Part shown: positions 19,279-29,261 of the stretch, one piece after another
How the letters are laid out: every line of letters starts with the position of its first letter
How positions within the stretch are numbered: the stretch's first letter is position 1
Origin: Burkholderiaceae bacterium
GTDB lineage: Bacteria > Pseudomonadota > Gammaproteobacteria > Burkholderiales > Burkholderiaceae_C
NCBI GenBank assembly: GCA_024235955.1
Contig: JACKLJ010000002.1
Location: 1 to 64,000 of the forward strand
Direction: 5' to 3'
Length of the DNA stretch: 64,000 bases
Notes under the pieces: model-generated
The model's database searches: none
The model's input: the letters and a program-made list of their open reading frames with translations, nothing else
What the model was told of the DNA's origin: nothing
Position numbers and translations under genes: made by a program

Positions 19279-21651
19279 TCAGGCTTTGGCTTGCTGGATG
19301 GCCGACCACACGCGTGCGGGCGTGGCGGGCATGTCGAAGTCCTTCACGCCCAGGCCGCTGAGCGCGTCGAGCAAGGCGTTGATCACCGCCGGCGGCGAGC
19401 CGATGGCGCCCGCCTCGCCGCAGCCCTTGCTGCCGAGCGGGTTGTGCGTGCAGGGCGTGCAGACGTGGCCGAGCTTGAACTCGGGGAAATCACCGGCGCG
19501 CGGCATGGTGTAGTCCATGTAGCTGCCGGTGAGCAGCTGGCCGGAATCGGCGTCGTAGATGCCGTGCTCCATCAGTGCCTGGCCCATGCCCTGCACCAGG
19601 CCACCGTGCACCTGGCCTTCGACGATCATCGGGTTGATGATGACGCCGAAGTCGTCCACCGCGGTGAAGCGGTCCACCCGCACCACACCGGTGGCCGGGT
19701 CCACCTCGACCTCGCAGATGTAGGTGCCGGCCGGGAAGGTGAAGTTGGTCGGGTCGTAGAACGCGGTCTCGTCCAGGCCCGGCTCCAGCTTGTCCAGCGG
19801 GTAGTTGTGCGGCACGTAGGCGGTGAGCGCCACCTGGGCGAAGGGGATCTTCTTGTCGGTGCCCTTGACCTTGAACTCGCCGCCGCTGAACTCGATGTCG
19901 GCGTCGCTGGCCTCCATCAGGTGGGCTGCGATCTTCTTGGCCTTGGCCTCGATCTTGTCCAGCGCCTTCATGATGGCGGTGCCGCCCACGCTGAGCGAGC
20001 GGCTGCCGTAGGTGCCCATGCCGAAAGGCACGCGGCCGGTGTCGCCGTGCACCACGTCGACCTGGCTCGGGTCCAGCCCCAGACGCGCGGCCACCACCTG
20101 GGCGAAGGTGGTCTCGTGCCCCTGGCCGTGACTGTGCGAGCCGGTGAACACCGTCACGCTGCCGGTCGGGTTGACGCGCACCTCGCCGCACTCGAACAGG
20201 CCGGCGCGCGCGCCCAGGGCGCCGGCGATGTTGCTGGGCGCCAGGCCGCAGGCCTCGATGTAGCTGCTGTAGCCCATGCCGCGCTTCAGCCCCTTGGCCT
20301 CGCTGGCCTGCTTGCGCGCGGCATAGCCGGCCACGTCGGCCAGTTGCTGGGCCTGGTCCATGCAGGCCTCGTAGTCGCCGATGTCGTACTGCAGCGCCAC
20401 CGGGGTCTGGTAGGGGAACTGGGTGATGAAGTTGCGGCGGCGGATCTCGTCCTGCGGCAGGCCCATCTCCCAGCCGCAGCGGGTGACCAGGCGTTCGACC
20501 ACGTAGGTGGCCTCGGGCCGGCCGGCGCCGCGGTAGGCGTCCACCGGCGCGGTGCTGGTGAACCAGCCGTCCACCTCGACGTAGATCTGCGGCGTGGTGT
20601 ACTGCCCGGCCAGCAGCGTGCCGTAGAGGATGGTGGGCACGCTGGAGGCGAAGGTGGACAGGTAGGCGCCCAGGTTGGCGTCGGTGTGCACGCGCATGGC
20701 CAGGAACTTGCCGTCCTTGTCCATCGCCATCTCGGCGTGGGTGATGTGGTCGCGCCCGTGGGCGTCGCTGACGAAGGCTTCGCTGCGGTCGGCCGTCCAC
20801 TTGATGGCGCAGTTGAGCTGCCTGGCGGCCCAGGTGAGCGCCACATCTTCGGCGTACAGGAAGATCTTGGAGCCGAAGCCGCCGCCGACATCGGGGGCGA
20901 TCACGCGCACCTTGTGCTCGGGGAGCTGCAGCACGAAGGCCGTCATCAGCAGGCGCTCGACGTGCGGGTTCTGGTTGGCAACGTGGATCACGTACTCGTC
21001 GCCGGCGCGGTTGTACGTGGCGTTGACGGCGCGCGGCTCCATGGCGTTGGGGATCAGCCGGTTGTTGGTGATGTCCAGCTTCGTCACGTGCGCGGCGCCC
21101 GCGAAGGCGGCATCGACCGCGGCCTTGTCACCCAGCGTCCACTTGTAGCACTGGTTGTCGGGCGCCTCGTCGTGCAGCGCGGGGCCGTTCCTGGCGGTGC
21201 GCATGTCGGTCACCGGGGCCAGCACCTCGTAGTCGACTTCCACCGCCTCGGCGGCGTTCCTGGCCTGCTCCAGCGTGTCGGCCACGACCAGGGCCACGTG
21301 GTCGCCCACGTAGCGCACCTTGTGGATGGCCAGGATGGGGTGCGGCGGCTCCTTCATGGGGCTGCCGTCCGGGTTATTGATGAGCCAGCCGCAGGGCAGC
21401 CCGCCCATCTTGCCTTCCATGTCCTTGCCGGTGAACACGTGCGCCACGCCCGGCATGCCGGCGGCCCTGGCGGTGTCCACGCCCTTGATCACCGCGTGCG
21501 CGTGCGGCGAGCGCACGAACGCGGCGAACTTCTGGTTGGCCTGCGTGATGTCGTCGGTGTACTGGCCTGCGCCAGTGAGAAAGCGCACGTCTTCCTTGCG
21601 CTTGAGGGATTCGCCGATGTGCGGCAGCTTGGCGAACTCGTTCGCACCCAT
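19279..21651 (-). CDS. coxL: CoxL-like molybdopterin large subunit, form II
   Basis: A 790 aa catalytic subunit with xanthine-oxidase-family molybdopterin motifs (GGGFGSKIF; GSHSHGQGHETTFAQ; GCGEAGAIGSPPAV with the active-site Glu). The active-site loop reads AYRGAGR (about residue 372), the form II signature. True form I CO dehydrogenases have AYRCSFR with the copper-binding Cys, so CO oxidation should not be assumed; the substrate may be another small molecule. It lies 37 bp after coxS and 12 bp before coxM. Confidence 0.95.
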   Translation of the reverse strand: MGANEFAKLPHIGESLKRKEDVRFLTGAGQYTDDITQANQKFAAFVRSPHAHAVIKGVDTARAAGMPGVAHVFTGKDMEGKMGGLPCGWLINNPDGSPMKEPPHPILAIHKVRYVGDHVALVVADTLEQARNAAEAVEVDYEVLAPVTDMRTARNGPALHDEAPDNQCYKWTLGDKAAVDAAFAGAAHVTKLDITNNRLIPNAMEPRAVNATYNRAGDEYVIHVANQNPHVERLLMTAFVLQLPEHKVRVIAPDVGGGFGSKIFLYAEDVALTWAARQLNCAIKWTADRSEAFVSDAHGRDHITHAEMAMDKDGKFLAMRVHTDANLGAYLSTFASSVPTILYGTLLAGQYTTPQIYVEVDGWFTSTAPVDAYRGAGRPEATYVVERLVTRCGWEMGLPQDEIRRRNFITQFPYQTPVALQYDIGDYEACMDQAQQLADVAGYAARKQASEAKGLKRGMGYSSYIEACGLAPSNIAGALGARAGLFECGEVRVNPTGSVTVFTGSHSHGQGHETTFAQVVAARLGLDPSQVDVVHGDTGRVPFGMGTYGSRSLSVGGTAIMKALDKIEAKAKKIAAHLMEASDADIEFSGGEFKVKGTDKKIPFAQVALTAYVPHNYPLDKLEPGLDETAFYDPTNFTFPAGTYICEVEVDPATGVVRVDRFTAVDDFGVIINPMIVEGQVHGGLVQGMGQALMEHGIYDADSGQLLTGSYMDYTMPRAGDFPEFKLGHVCTPCTHNPLGSKGCGEAGAIGSPPAVINALLDALSGLGVKDFDMPATPARVWSAIQQAKA

Positions 21652-21688
21652 GTCCTGTCTCCTTGTGTTGGCTGGTGGCGCGCGCGGC

Positions 21689-22153
21689 TCAGGCCGTGGC
21701 TTTCTGGGCCTGCTGGACGGCCTTGACGATGTTCTGGTAGCCGGTGCAGCGGCAGATGTTGCCTTCGAGCTGCTCGCGGATCTCGCCCTCGCTGGCCCTG
21801 GGGTGGTGCGCCAGCAGGTCGATCGCGCTCATCACCATGCCGGGGGTACAGAAGCCGCACTGCAGGCCGTGGCATTCCTTGAACGCGGCCTGCATGGGGT
21901 GCAGGGTGCCGTCGGCGGCGGCGACGCCCTCGATGGTGGTGACCTCGGCGCCCTGCATCTGCGCGGCCAGCACGTTGCAGGCCTTGAGGCTGCGGCCGTT
22001 CACGATCACCGTGCAGGCGCCGCACTGGGCGGTGTCGCATCCCACGTGGGTGCCGGTCAGCTGCAGGTGCTCGCGCAGCAGTTGCACCAGCAGGGTGTTC
22101 TCGGGAACGTCGGCCGACACGGGCTTGCCGTTGACCTTGAGTTCAACTTTCAT
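21689..22153 (-). CDS. coxS: CoxS-like 2Fe-2S small subunit
   Basis: A 154 aa iron-sulfur subunit. The plant-type site is CDTAQCGACTVIVNG with SLKAC; the second site is CGFCTPGMVMS and NICRCTGYQNI. It is the first gene of the cox operon. I chose the ATG at 22153 (MKVELKVNGK), preceded by GGAGACA, because the open frame upstream has no family similarity. The shared upstream region faces the divergent GAF-domain regulator. Confidence 0.95.
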   Translation of the reverse strand: MKVELKVNGKPVSADVPENTLLVQLLREHLQLTGTHVGCDTAQCGACTVIVNGRSLKACNVLAAQMQGAEVTTIEGVAAADGTLHPMQAAFKECHGLQCGFCTPGMVMSAIDLLAHHPRASEGEIREQLEGNICRCTGYQNIVKAVQQAQKATA

Positions 22154-22319
22154 CGTGGGTGTCTCCTTGGTGTGATGCGTGTCAGAATCGCAGAGCATTC
22201 TTGAGGCGCGGCAAGGGTTGGCGGGGTCGGGGTTTACCCTCGGATTCCAGCCCCAGCCCTCCGAAATTCTCAGAATGCGACAAGAGCCCGGAGACAAGCC
22301 TTCAAGGCCTGAACACAGC
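22154..22319. promoter_or_regulatory. Divergent control region between coxS and its regulator
   Basis: This 166 bp region contains two similar blocks, TCAGAATCGCA near 22183 and TCAGAATGCGACA near 22270, that could be regulator sites. I see no convincing sigma54 promoter. That fits the neighbouring regulator, which lacks the sigma54-activating AAA+ domain. The assignment rests on gene order and these two blocks only. Confidence 0.4.
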
Positions 22320-23438
22320 ATGCACGCAGACCCCCGCCTGCAGCAGATCGAACTCGCCCGCCGCGCCGTGCTGCACGGCAGCGGCTCGGTGACCGACGCG
22401 CTGGTGCAGGCCTGGTACGACCGCGCCTGGCTCGAGCGCTCCTGGCGGCGCTGCCTGGCGCAGGGGCACCGGCCGGAGCAGCACGTGGCCTTCGACATGG
22501 TGCCGTCCAACGCCCGCCAGCACGCGGCCGAGGCGCACCGCGGCCTGCTGAGCGCGGCCCGACCAGAACTCGAGCGGCTGGCGCGCGCGGTGGCACCGAT
22601 CCGCTACTTCGCCATCCTCACCGACGCGCACGGCACGGTGATCGACACCACCGGCGCCATCGACCGCCGCGATCCGCGCGCCGACGTCATCGCCCGCGTG
22701 GGCGTGGACCTGTCGGAGCGCAGCGTTGGCACCAGCGCCATCGGCGCCGCGCTGGGCGAGTTGCAACCCGTGTGGCTGCACCGCGGAGAGCATTTCTTCC
22801 AGGACACCAGCGTCTACAGCTGTGCCGGCGCGCCGCTGTTCGGCCCCAACGGGCGCTGCGTGGGCATGCTCGACCTCACCGGCGTCGAGGTGGCCGAGCG
22901 GCCGGAGCTGAAGCACCTGGTGGCGCGTTCGGCGCGCGCCATCGAGGCCGCGCTGGCGCTGGCCGTGCCGCACGCGCTGCAGCTCGACCTGGCCTGGGCC
23001 GACAGCCTGCCGGGCGACGAGCAGGGCGCCCTGCTCTGCCTGGACGCCGATGGCGCCGTGGTCAGCAGCAACGGCGCCGCACGCGAGATGCTGCCCCACC
23101 TGCACGGGCTGGCGCACGGGCCGGTGCACGCCAGCGACCTGTTCGCCCTGCCCTGGCAGCACCTGTTCGACCAGGCCGGCCGGGCCGAGCCCGCGCAGGT
23201 GCCGCTGTGGTCCGGCCTGCGGCTGGCCGTGCGGGCACGCCGGCCCCGGGCGGACGCGCCCGGCCCCGCCAGCCCGTCGCGGCCGCCGCTGAAGGCCCTG
23301 GAAACCGAGCTGATCCACCAGGCCGTGCGCGAGGCCGGCGGCAACGTGGACGCCGCCGCGCGCACGCTGGGCCTGAGCCGCGCCACCGTCTACCGTCGCC
23401 TGGCCGCCACGCGCGGCGGCGGGCGCCCTCAAGGCTGA
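22320..23438 (+). CDS. AcoR-like GAF/Fis-type regulator lacking the AAA+ domain
   Basis: About 372 aa. Residues roughly 15-190 resemble the N-terminal signal and GAF part of AcoR-type activators (SWRRCLAQGH; FAILTDAHGTVIDTTG; SERSVGTSAIGAAL; LFGPNGRCVGMLDLTG). The C-terminus is a Fis-type HTH (HQAVREAGGNVDAAARTLGLSRATVYRRLA). The central AAA+ sigma54-interaction domain is absent, so it probably acts as a simple DNA-binding sensor, not an enhancer-dependent activator. Starts at 22275 or 22179 are also possible. It is divergent from coxSLM, its likely target. Confidence 0.85.
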   Translation: MHADPRLQQIELARRAVLHGSGSVTDALVQAWYDRAWLERSWRRCLAQGHRPEQHVAFDMVPSNARQHAAEAHRGLLSAARPELERLARAVAPIRYFAILTDAHGTVIDTTGAIDRRDPRADVIARVGVDLSERSVGTSAIGAALGELQPVWLHRGEHFFQDTSVYSCAGAPLFGPNGRCVGMLDLTGVEVAERPELKHLVARSARAIEAALALAVPHALQLDLAWADSLPGDEQGALLCLDADGAVVSSNGAAREMLPHLHGLAHGPVHASDLFALPWQHLFDQAGRAEPAQVPLWSGLRLAVRARRPRADAPGPASPSRPPLKALETELIHQAVREAGGNVDAAARTLGLSRATVYRRLAATRGGGRPQG

Positions 23439-23440
23439 TT

Positions 23441-23492
23441 TTCAAGGTCATATCGGCCTCCAGCCCTTGCGTGGCGGGCGCAGGCAGCTATC
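23441..23492 (-). repeat. Repeat A copy 8, 5' leader of argA (reverse)
   Basis: TTCAAGGTCATATCGGCCTC, CAGCCCTTGC and GGCGGGCGCAGGCAGCTAT. It starts two bases after the regulator stop and lies about 105 bp before argA, with its GCTAT end toward argA. Confidence 0.88.
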
Positions 23493-23596
23493 ATTTCTGA
23501 ACCTCCGTGTAGCGCTTGGCATGGCCGTGATGGCGCCCCGCGTCGTTACACTCGACGTTTTGCCGGCCGCACGCCGCCACCCCTGCCCACGCCCGC

Positions 23597-24943
<1,347 letters not shown>

Positions 24944-24989
24944 TCCGCCAGGCCGCTCATCGGCGGCGAGTCACAAGCCCTCAGGACCC

Positions 24990-25189
24990 CAATGGCCGCG
25001 GAGCAGGCCAATCCAGCGATCGCCGTGACCGGGCTTGTACCGGGCACTGGCGATGCCCCCTTGAAGGGGGGTGAGGCCCGCGGCTCCCAGTCTGCCTGCG
25101 CAGACTGGGACGGGCCGAACGGCCGCCGCCTCCGGCGGCGTGCACGTAGGGCCACATCGCGCAGCGAGTGGAGCAACGGGGGTGTCGCT
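24990..25189. repeat. Hairpin-rich GC repeat cluster between argA and dsbB
   Basis: Holds three strong dyads: CCCCCTT/AAGGGGG (25056-25070), a perfect 10 bp stem CCCAGTCTGC/GCAGACTGGG (25086-25109) and CGCCGCC/GGCGGCG (25124-25140). The following ACATCGCGCAGCGAGTGGAG segment has the look of a dispersed Comamonadaceae repeat. It may terminate the convergent argA and dsbB transcripts, though there is no T-run. No gene is seen. Confidence 0.5.
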
Positions 25190-25714
25190 CTATGCTGGCA
25201 TCACGCCGCCGCGCCCGCGCGGCAGGCGCAGCAGCACGGTCAGGATCGTCAGGCCGAAGATCACGAACCAGACGAAGGACCAGTTGGCGATGGTGCCGCC
25301 CAGGAAGGTCCAGTCGATCGCCGTGCAGTCGCCGCTGCCCTTGAAGATCATCGGGATGGCGCGTTGCAGCGGGAACGATTCGATCATGCCGTACAGATCG
25401 CGCCCGCAGGTGGGCATCTCGGGCGGGTACCACTGCAGCCAGCTCTGGCGCGCCGCGGTAAAGGCGCCGAAACCCGCCGTGCCCAGCCCCAGCAGCCCCC
25501 ACAGGCGCCAGCCCCACGGCTTGCCGGAAAAAGCGGCCAGCGCGCTGAACACGCCCACCAGGATCAGGCAGTAGCGTTGCACGATGCACATCGGGCAGGG
25601 ATTCAGGTTCAGCACCATCTGCAGGTAAAGCACGCCGAAAGCCAGCATGCCGGCACAGACGATGGCGATGGCCGCGAACACGCGGCGGGGGCGGGAGAAC
25701 AGGGCTTGGAACAT
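25190..25714 (-). CDS. dsbB: Disulfide bond formation protein DsbB
   Basis: A 174 aa inner-membrane protein with four predicted transmembrane helices. It passes electrons from DsbA to quinone. Both periplasmic cysteine pairs are present: CPMC (Cys40/Cys43) and the distant pair Cys103 (EMPTCGRD) and Cys130 (GSGDC). It appears monocistronic. Repeat A copy 9 lies about 110 bp upstream in the common leader orientation. Confidence 0.95.
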   Translation of the reverse strand: MFQALFSRPRRVFAAIAIVCAGMLAFGVLYLQMVLNLNPCPMCIVQRYCLILVGVFSALAAFSGKPWGWRLWGLLGLGTAGFGAFTAARQSWLQWYPPEMPTCGRDLYGMIESFPLQRAIPMIFKGSGDCTAIDWTFLGGTIANWSFVWFVIFGLTILTVLLRLPRGRGGVMPA

Positions 25715-25822
25715 GGTGCTGTGGTGGGCCGGCCGATCCGGCCCAGTGCTGGAGTGGCGCCGCCGTGGAAGGTTCCCGGCTGGCGGCTGCCTTGTGCCCC
25801 TGCCGTGAATTGCTACATCAAC

Positions 25823-25876
25823 GATAGCTGCCTGCGCCAGCCAGAAGCCGGCTGGAGCCCGATTTTATGCCCAAAA
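25823..25876 (+). repeat. Repeat A copy 9, upstream of dsbB (forward)
   Basis: GATAGCTGCCTGCGCCAGCC, CCGGCTGGAGCCCGATTTT. It lies between the FMN reductase stop (25909) and dsbB start (25714), both minus strand, with its GCTAT end toward dsbB. Confidence 0.85.
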
Positions 25877-25908
25877 CCAGCCGCGCCAGCGGGCACGGCA
25901 CAGAGGTT

Positions 25909-26454
25909 TCAGCCGACCTGCTTCACCCAGGCCACGAAGGCGTCCACGAACTTCTGCGCGAACTCCTTGCTGGCCGGTCCGATCTCGCCGTCCACCACCA
26001 GCCCATCCTTCCAGTGGATGAACATCTCGTGGCCGGCCAGCGTGGGCATGCCCAGATAGGCCAGCACGTTGCGCAGGTGCTGCTGCGCCAGCGCGGTGCC
26101 GATGGCACCCACCGACACCCCGACCACCGCGGCCGGCTTGCCGCCCCACACGCTCTGGCCCCAGGGGCGCGAGGCGTGGTCGATGGCGTTCTTCAGCACG
26201 CCGGGCATGGAGCGGTTGTATTCGGGCGTGACGAACAGCACGGCGCTGGCGGCCTTGATCTCGTCGCGCAGGCGCTGGACCTGCGGGGCCTGGTGGGCGT
26301 CGTCGTCCTGGTTGTAGAGCGGCAGGTCGTCGATGCGCACGAAGCTGGCCTTGGCGCCTTCTGGCAGCAGCTTGACCAGCGCCTCGGCGAACTGGCGGTT
26401 GTACGAATCCTTGCGCAGGCTTCCGACGACGACGGCGATCTGCAACTGGCTCAT
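25909..26454 (-). CDS. NAD(P)H-dependent FMN reductase (flavodoxin-like)
   Basis: A 181 aa flavodoxin-fold reductase. GSLRKDSYNR (residues about 10-19) forms the phosphate loop, and PEYNRSMPGVLKNAIDHASRP is the hallmark of the chromate/quinone/azo-reductase family (ChrR, YieF). It would reduce quinones, chromate or flavins with NAD(P)H. I chose the ATG at 26454, preceded by AAGGAG; the longer frame from 26547 adds a proline/arginine-rich stretch with no family match. Confidence 0.92.
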   Translation of the reverse strand: MSQLQIAVVVGSLRKDSYNRQFAEALVKLLPEGAKASFVRIDDLPLYNQDDDAHQAPQVQRLRDEIKAASAVLFVTPEYNRSMPGVLKNAIDHASRPWGQSVWGGKPAAVVGVSVGAIGTALAQQHLRNVLAYLGMPTLAGHEMFIHWKDGLVVDGEIGPASKEFAQKFVDAFVAWVKQVG

Positions 26455-26584
26455 GGGGACTCCTTCTGGGTGGGTGGGCAAAGCACGGTCTCGACCTCCC
26501 CCAAGGCGTGGTGCGATGGCTGGCGGGCGGCCGGGAAAGCGGCCCATGATGACCGCAAAGGCAAAGCCCCGGCGCCGGCCGGGG

Positions 26585-26845
26585 TCACTTCACGATGTCG
26601 GAGAGCTTCGCCGGGGTCAGGCTGGCCAGGCACTCGCGGTACTCGGCGATCATGTCGTCGGAGATGCCCGGCAGGTTGAGGAAGCTGGCCATGAACTCAT
26701 CGTGCGCGCGCTGCAGCAGGGCGGGCAGGCGCGGGTTGTCCTCGGCCGCCGCCAGCGCGGCGCCGAGCAGCACCTGCATGGCGCCCAGGCGCATTTCCAT
26801 CCGACTCACGTGGTGCCACAGATCCGATACTGCTTCTTGTTGCAC
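26585..26845 (-). CDS. Small hypothetical protein, GTG start
   Basis: An 86 aa protein (starting at V/MQQEAVSDLWHHVSRMEMRLG), mostly helical by eye, with no recognised domain. The GTG at 26845 is chosen because GGGAG lies seven bases upstream and the sequence before it is not protein-like; an internal ATG at 26797 would give 71 aa. It is divergent from the IclR gene and precedes the FMN reductase by about 130 bp on the same strand. Confidence 0.6.
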   Translation of the reverse strand: MQQEAVSDLWHHVSRMEMRLGAMQVLLGAALAAAEDNPRLPALLQRAHDEFMASFLNLPGISDDMIAEYRECLASLTPAKLSDIVK

Positions 26846-26993
26846 TGACCAACTCCCGTTGGCCGGTTGGGCGCTCGTGGCGCCCGCCCGGCAGGTACTG
26901 CAGGGATGTATTTTGCCGGCTTGCCTGCCAGGCTGCAGCGCGCCGGTGCAGCCAGATGCCAACCATGCCACGAAGCCCGCCGATAATGCCGCG

Positions 26994-27890
26994 ATGCCCC
27001 CACGCAGCGCCCCTGAAGCAGACGCCCTCCCCGCCCCCGAGGCTGCGGCCGAAGGCGCCGCGCCGCGCCGCCAGCGCGGCATCCAGTCGATCGAGGTCGG
27101 CATGCGGGTGCTCGATGCGCTGGTGGAACAGGCCCGCCCCCTGCCGCTCAAGCAGCTGGCACAGCTGGCCGGCATGCCGCCGGGCAAGGCGCACCCCTAC
27201 CTGGTGAGCTTCATGGCCGGCGGGCTGGTCAAGCAGAGCCCGCTGACCGGCCTGTACGAGCTGGGCCCCAAGGCGCTGCAGCTGGGCCTGGCCGCGCTGC
27301 AGCAGCTCGACCCCCTGACCGAAGCCAGTGGCGACGCCGCCCAGCTGGCGGCCGAATCCGGCCTGTCGGTGGCGCTGGTGGTGCGCGGCAACCTGGGCCC
27401 CACCGTGGTGCGGCTCGATGAACCGCACTACCCGCTGCACATGAACCTGCGCGTGGGCACGGTGATGTCGATGCTGGGTACCGTCACCGGCCGCGTGTTC
27501 GCCGCCTACCTGCCGGAAAAGATGGTGCGCACCCTGGTGGCCGACGAGCACGAGCGCGTGATCGGCGCCCGTGCCGATGCCGGCCCGGCCAGCGCCAGCG
27601 GCCTGCGCATCAGCGGGCTGGACTGGCTGGACACCCCGGACATTCAGCAGGCGCTGGCCGAAATTCGCGCCAGGGGCATGGGCCGCGGGGTGGGCATGCC
27701 ACAGCCCGGCGTCAACACCTTGTGCGCGCCGGTGTTCGGCGGCGACGGTGCACTGGTACTGACCATGGCCATGGTCGGCCCGCACGGCGTGTTCGGTGCC
27801 GAGATCGACAGCGACGCCGGCCGCCTGCTGCGCCGGCACGCGGCCAACGTGTCGCGCCGCCTGGGCTACGGCGGCAGCGCCGCGGCCTGA
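26994..27890 (+). CDS. IclR-family transcriptional regulator
   Basis: A 298 aa regulator. A variable, alanine-rich N-terminus (about 25 aa) precedes the winged HTH (SIEVGMRVLDALVEQARPLPLKQLAQLAGMPPGKAHPYLVS). The IclR effector domain follows (LRVGTVMSMLGTVTGRVFAAYL; GMPQPGVNTLCAPVF). It probably controls the catabolic operon that begins 211 bp downstream on the same strand. The start at 26994 is the first in-frame ATG before the HTH. Confidence 0.88.
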   Translation: MPPRSAPEADALPAPEAAAEGAAPRRQRGIQSIEVGMRVLDALVEQARPLPLKQLAQLAGMPPGKAHPYLVSFMAGGLVKQSPLTGLYELGPKALQLGLAALQQLDPLTEASGDAAQLAAESGLSVALVVRGNLGPTVVRLDEPHYPLHMNLRVGTVMSMLGTVTGRVFAAYLPEKMVRTLVADEHERVIGARADAGPASASGLRISGLDWLDTPDIQQALAEIRARGMGRGVGMPQPGVNTLCAPVFGGDGALVLTMAMVGPHGVFGAEIDSDAGRLLRRHAANVSRRLGYGGSAAA

Positions 27891-28035
27891 CCAAACTCAT
27901 CCCCACCAGGCAATCAGCCGGCGATCCGGAAGCGCCGGCATTTCCACGCCCGTCCAAGGCGGGCCAGGCAACCCACGGCGTTTCGCGCACTCGGGAACTC
28001 CGACTCTTCGCGCAAATTAAATATTGTCAAATTGA

Positions 28036-28064
28036 TTGACCATTGACGAATCATCAGCCACAAT
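28036..28064 (+). promoter_or_regulatory. Candidate promoter and IclR operator of the 28102-31764 operon
   Basis: TTGACC (28036-28041) and CACAAT (28059-28064) are spaced by 17 bp. They overlap an AT-rich stretch with opposed half-sites, TTGTCAA (28024-28030) and TTGACGAA (28043-28050). The overlap of operator-like and promoter-like sequence would suit IclR control. This is read by eye. Confidence 0.45.
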
Positions 28065-28101
28065 CCACCTATTCCACGAACCCGCACCGGAGACACGCGC
28101 C

Positions 28102-29073
28102 ATGACGGAAAAGAAATTCGCCTCCCAGGCCGACCTCGAAGAGAAGAAGATCAGCTGGGACAAGCTGAGCGACAACGCCTACGCCTACACCGCCGAGGGC
28201 GACCCCAACACCGGCATCATCATTGGCGACGACGGCGTGATGATCATCGACGCCACCGCCACCCCCGTGGCCGCGCAGGGCGTCATCAAAAAGGTGCGCG
28301 AGATCACCGACAAGCCCATCAAGTACGTGGTGCTGACCCACTACCACGCCGTCCGCGTGCTGGGCGCCTCCGGCTACAAGAGCGAAGGGCTGGAGCAGGT
28401 CATCGCCAGCCAGGACACCTGGGACCTGATCGTCGAGCGCGGCCAGCAGGACATGGATTCCGAGATCGGCCGCTTCCCGCGCCTGTTCCAGGCCGTGGAA
28501 AGCGTGCCCGGCCTCACCTGGCCCACCCTCACCTTCCAGGGCGAGATGACGCTGTGGATGGGCAAGCTGGAGGTGAAGATCCAGCAGGTCGGCCGCGGCC
28601 ACACCAAGGGCGACACCATCGTCTACCTGCCCGCCCAGAACATCTGCTTCTCGGGCGACCTGGTGGAAGCCGACGCCGCCTGCTACACCGGCGACGCCTA
28701 CCTGGCCGACTGGCCGCAGACGCTGGACAATCTGGCCGCCATGAAGTTCGACAAGCTGGTGCCCGGCCGTGGCCCCACGCTGATGACGCCCGACGCCGTG
28801 GCCAAGGGCCTTGCCTACACGCGCGACTTCGTCGGCACGCTCTACAAGAGCGCGCAGGAAGCCGTCAAGCAGGGCATGGACCTGAACGCCTGCATGAAGC
28901 ACACCCGCGCCGCCATGGACCCGAAGTTCGGCCAGGTGTTCATCTACGAGCACTGCCTGCCCTTCGACGTGACCCGCGCCCACGACGAGGCCAGCGGCAT
29001 CCGCGACCCGCGCATCTGGACCGCCGAGCGCGACCAGGAGATGTGGCACGAACTGCAGAAGGTCAGCGCCTGA
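28102..29073 (+). CDS. Metallo-beta-lactamase-fold protein with incomplete metal motif
   Basis: A 323 aa MBL-fold hydrolase-like protein. Where classical members have HxHxDH, this one reads LTHYHAVRVLGA: the first two His are kept, but the Asp-His are replaced. The later His (GRGHTKGDT) and Asp (FSGDLVEADA) are present. It may bind a single metal or act differently from standard hydrolases. It is the first gene of an operon with an FAD monooxygenase, a DUF2783 protein and a VOC protein. I chose the ATG at 28102 (MTEKKFASQ) with GGAGA upstream. The substrate is unknown. Confidence 0.82.
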   Translation: MTEKKFASQADLEEKKISWDKLSDNAYAYTAEGDPNTGIIIGDDGVMIIDATATPVAAQGVIKKVREITDKPIKYVVLTHYHAVRVLGASGYKSEGLEQVIASQDTWDLIVERGQQDMDSEIGRFPRLFQAVESVPGLTWPTLTFQGEMTLWMGKLEVKIQQVGRGHTKGDTIVYLPAQNICFSGDLVEADAACYTGDAYLADWPQTLDNLAAMKFDKLVPGRGPTLMTPDAVAKGLAYTRDFVGTLYKSAQEAVKQGMDLNACMKHTRAAMDPKFGQVFIYEHCLPFDVTRAHDEASGIRDPRIWTAERDQEMWHELQKVSA

Positions 29074-29186
29074 GGCGCGGCCGCGGCCGCCGCCTTCTGT
29101 CGTGCAAGAGGGCGGCGCCGGTGGACAGGCCGTGCCCGCCCCAGCCCGAAACAAGCTGCTGCAACGCCTTGAATTGCTTTCGTTTT

Positions 29187-29239
29187 CATAGCTGCCTGCG
29201 CCCGCCAACAAAGGGCCAGAGCCCGATTTGACTCATAAA
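29187..29239 (+). repeat. Repeat A copy 10, before the FAD monooxygenase (forward)
   Basis: A near-consensus copy: CATAGCTGCCTGCGCCCGCC, AAAGGGCCAGAGCCCGATTTG. It lies 22 bp before the GTG start of the plus-strand FAD gene. Its GCTAT end points away from the gene, the only leader copy in the opposite orientation. Confidence 0.9.
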
Positions 29240-29261
29240 CCGCCAACCCCGGAGACAAGCG

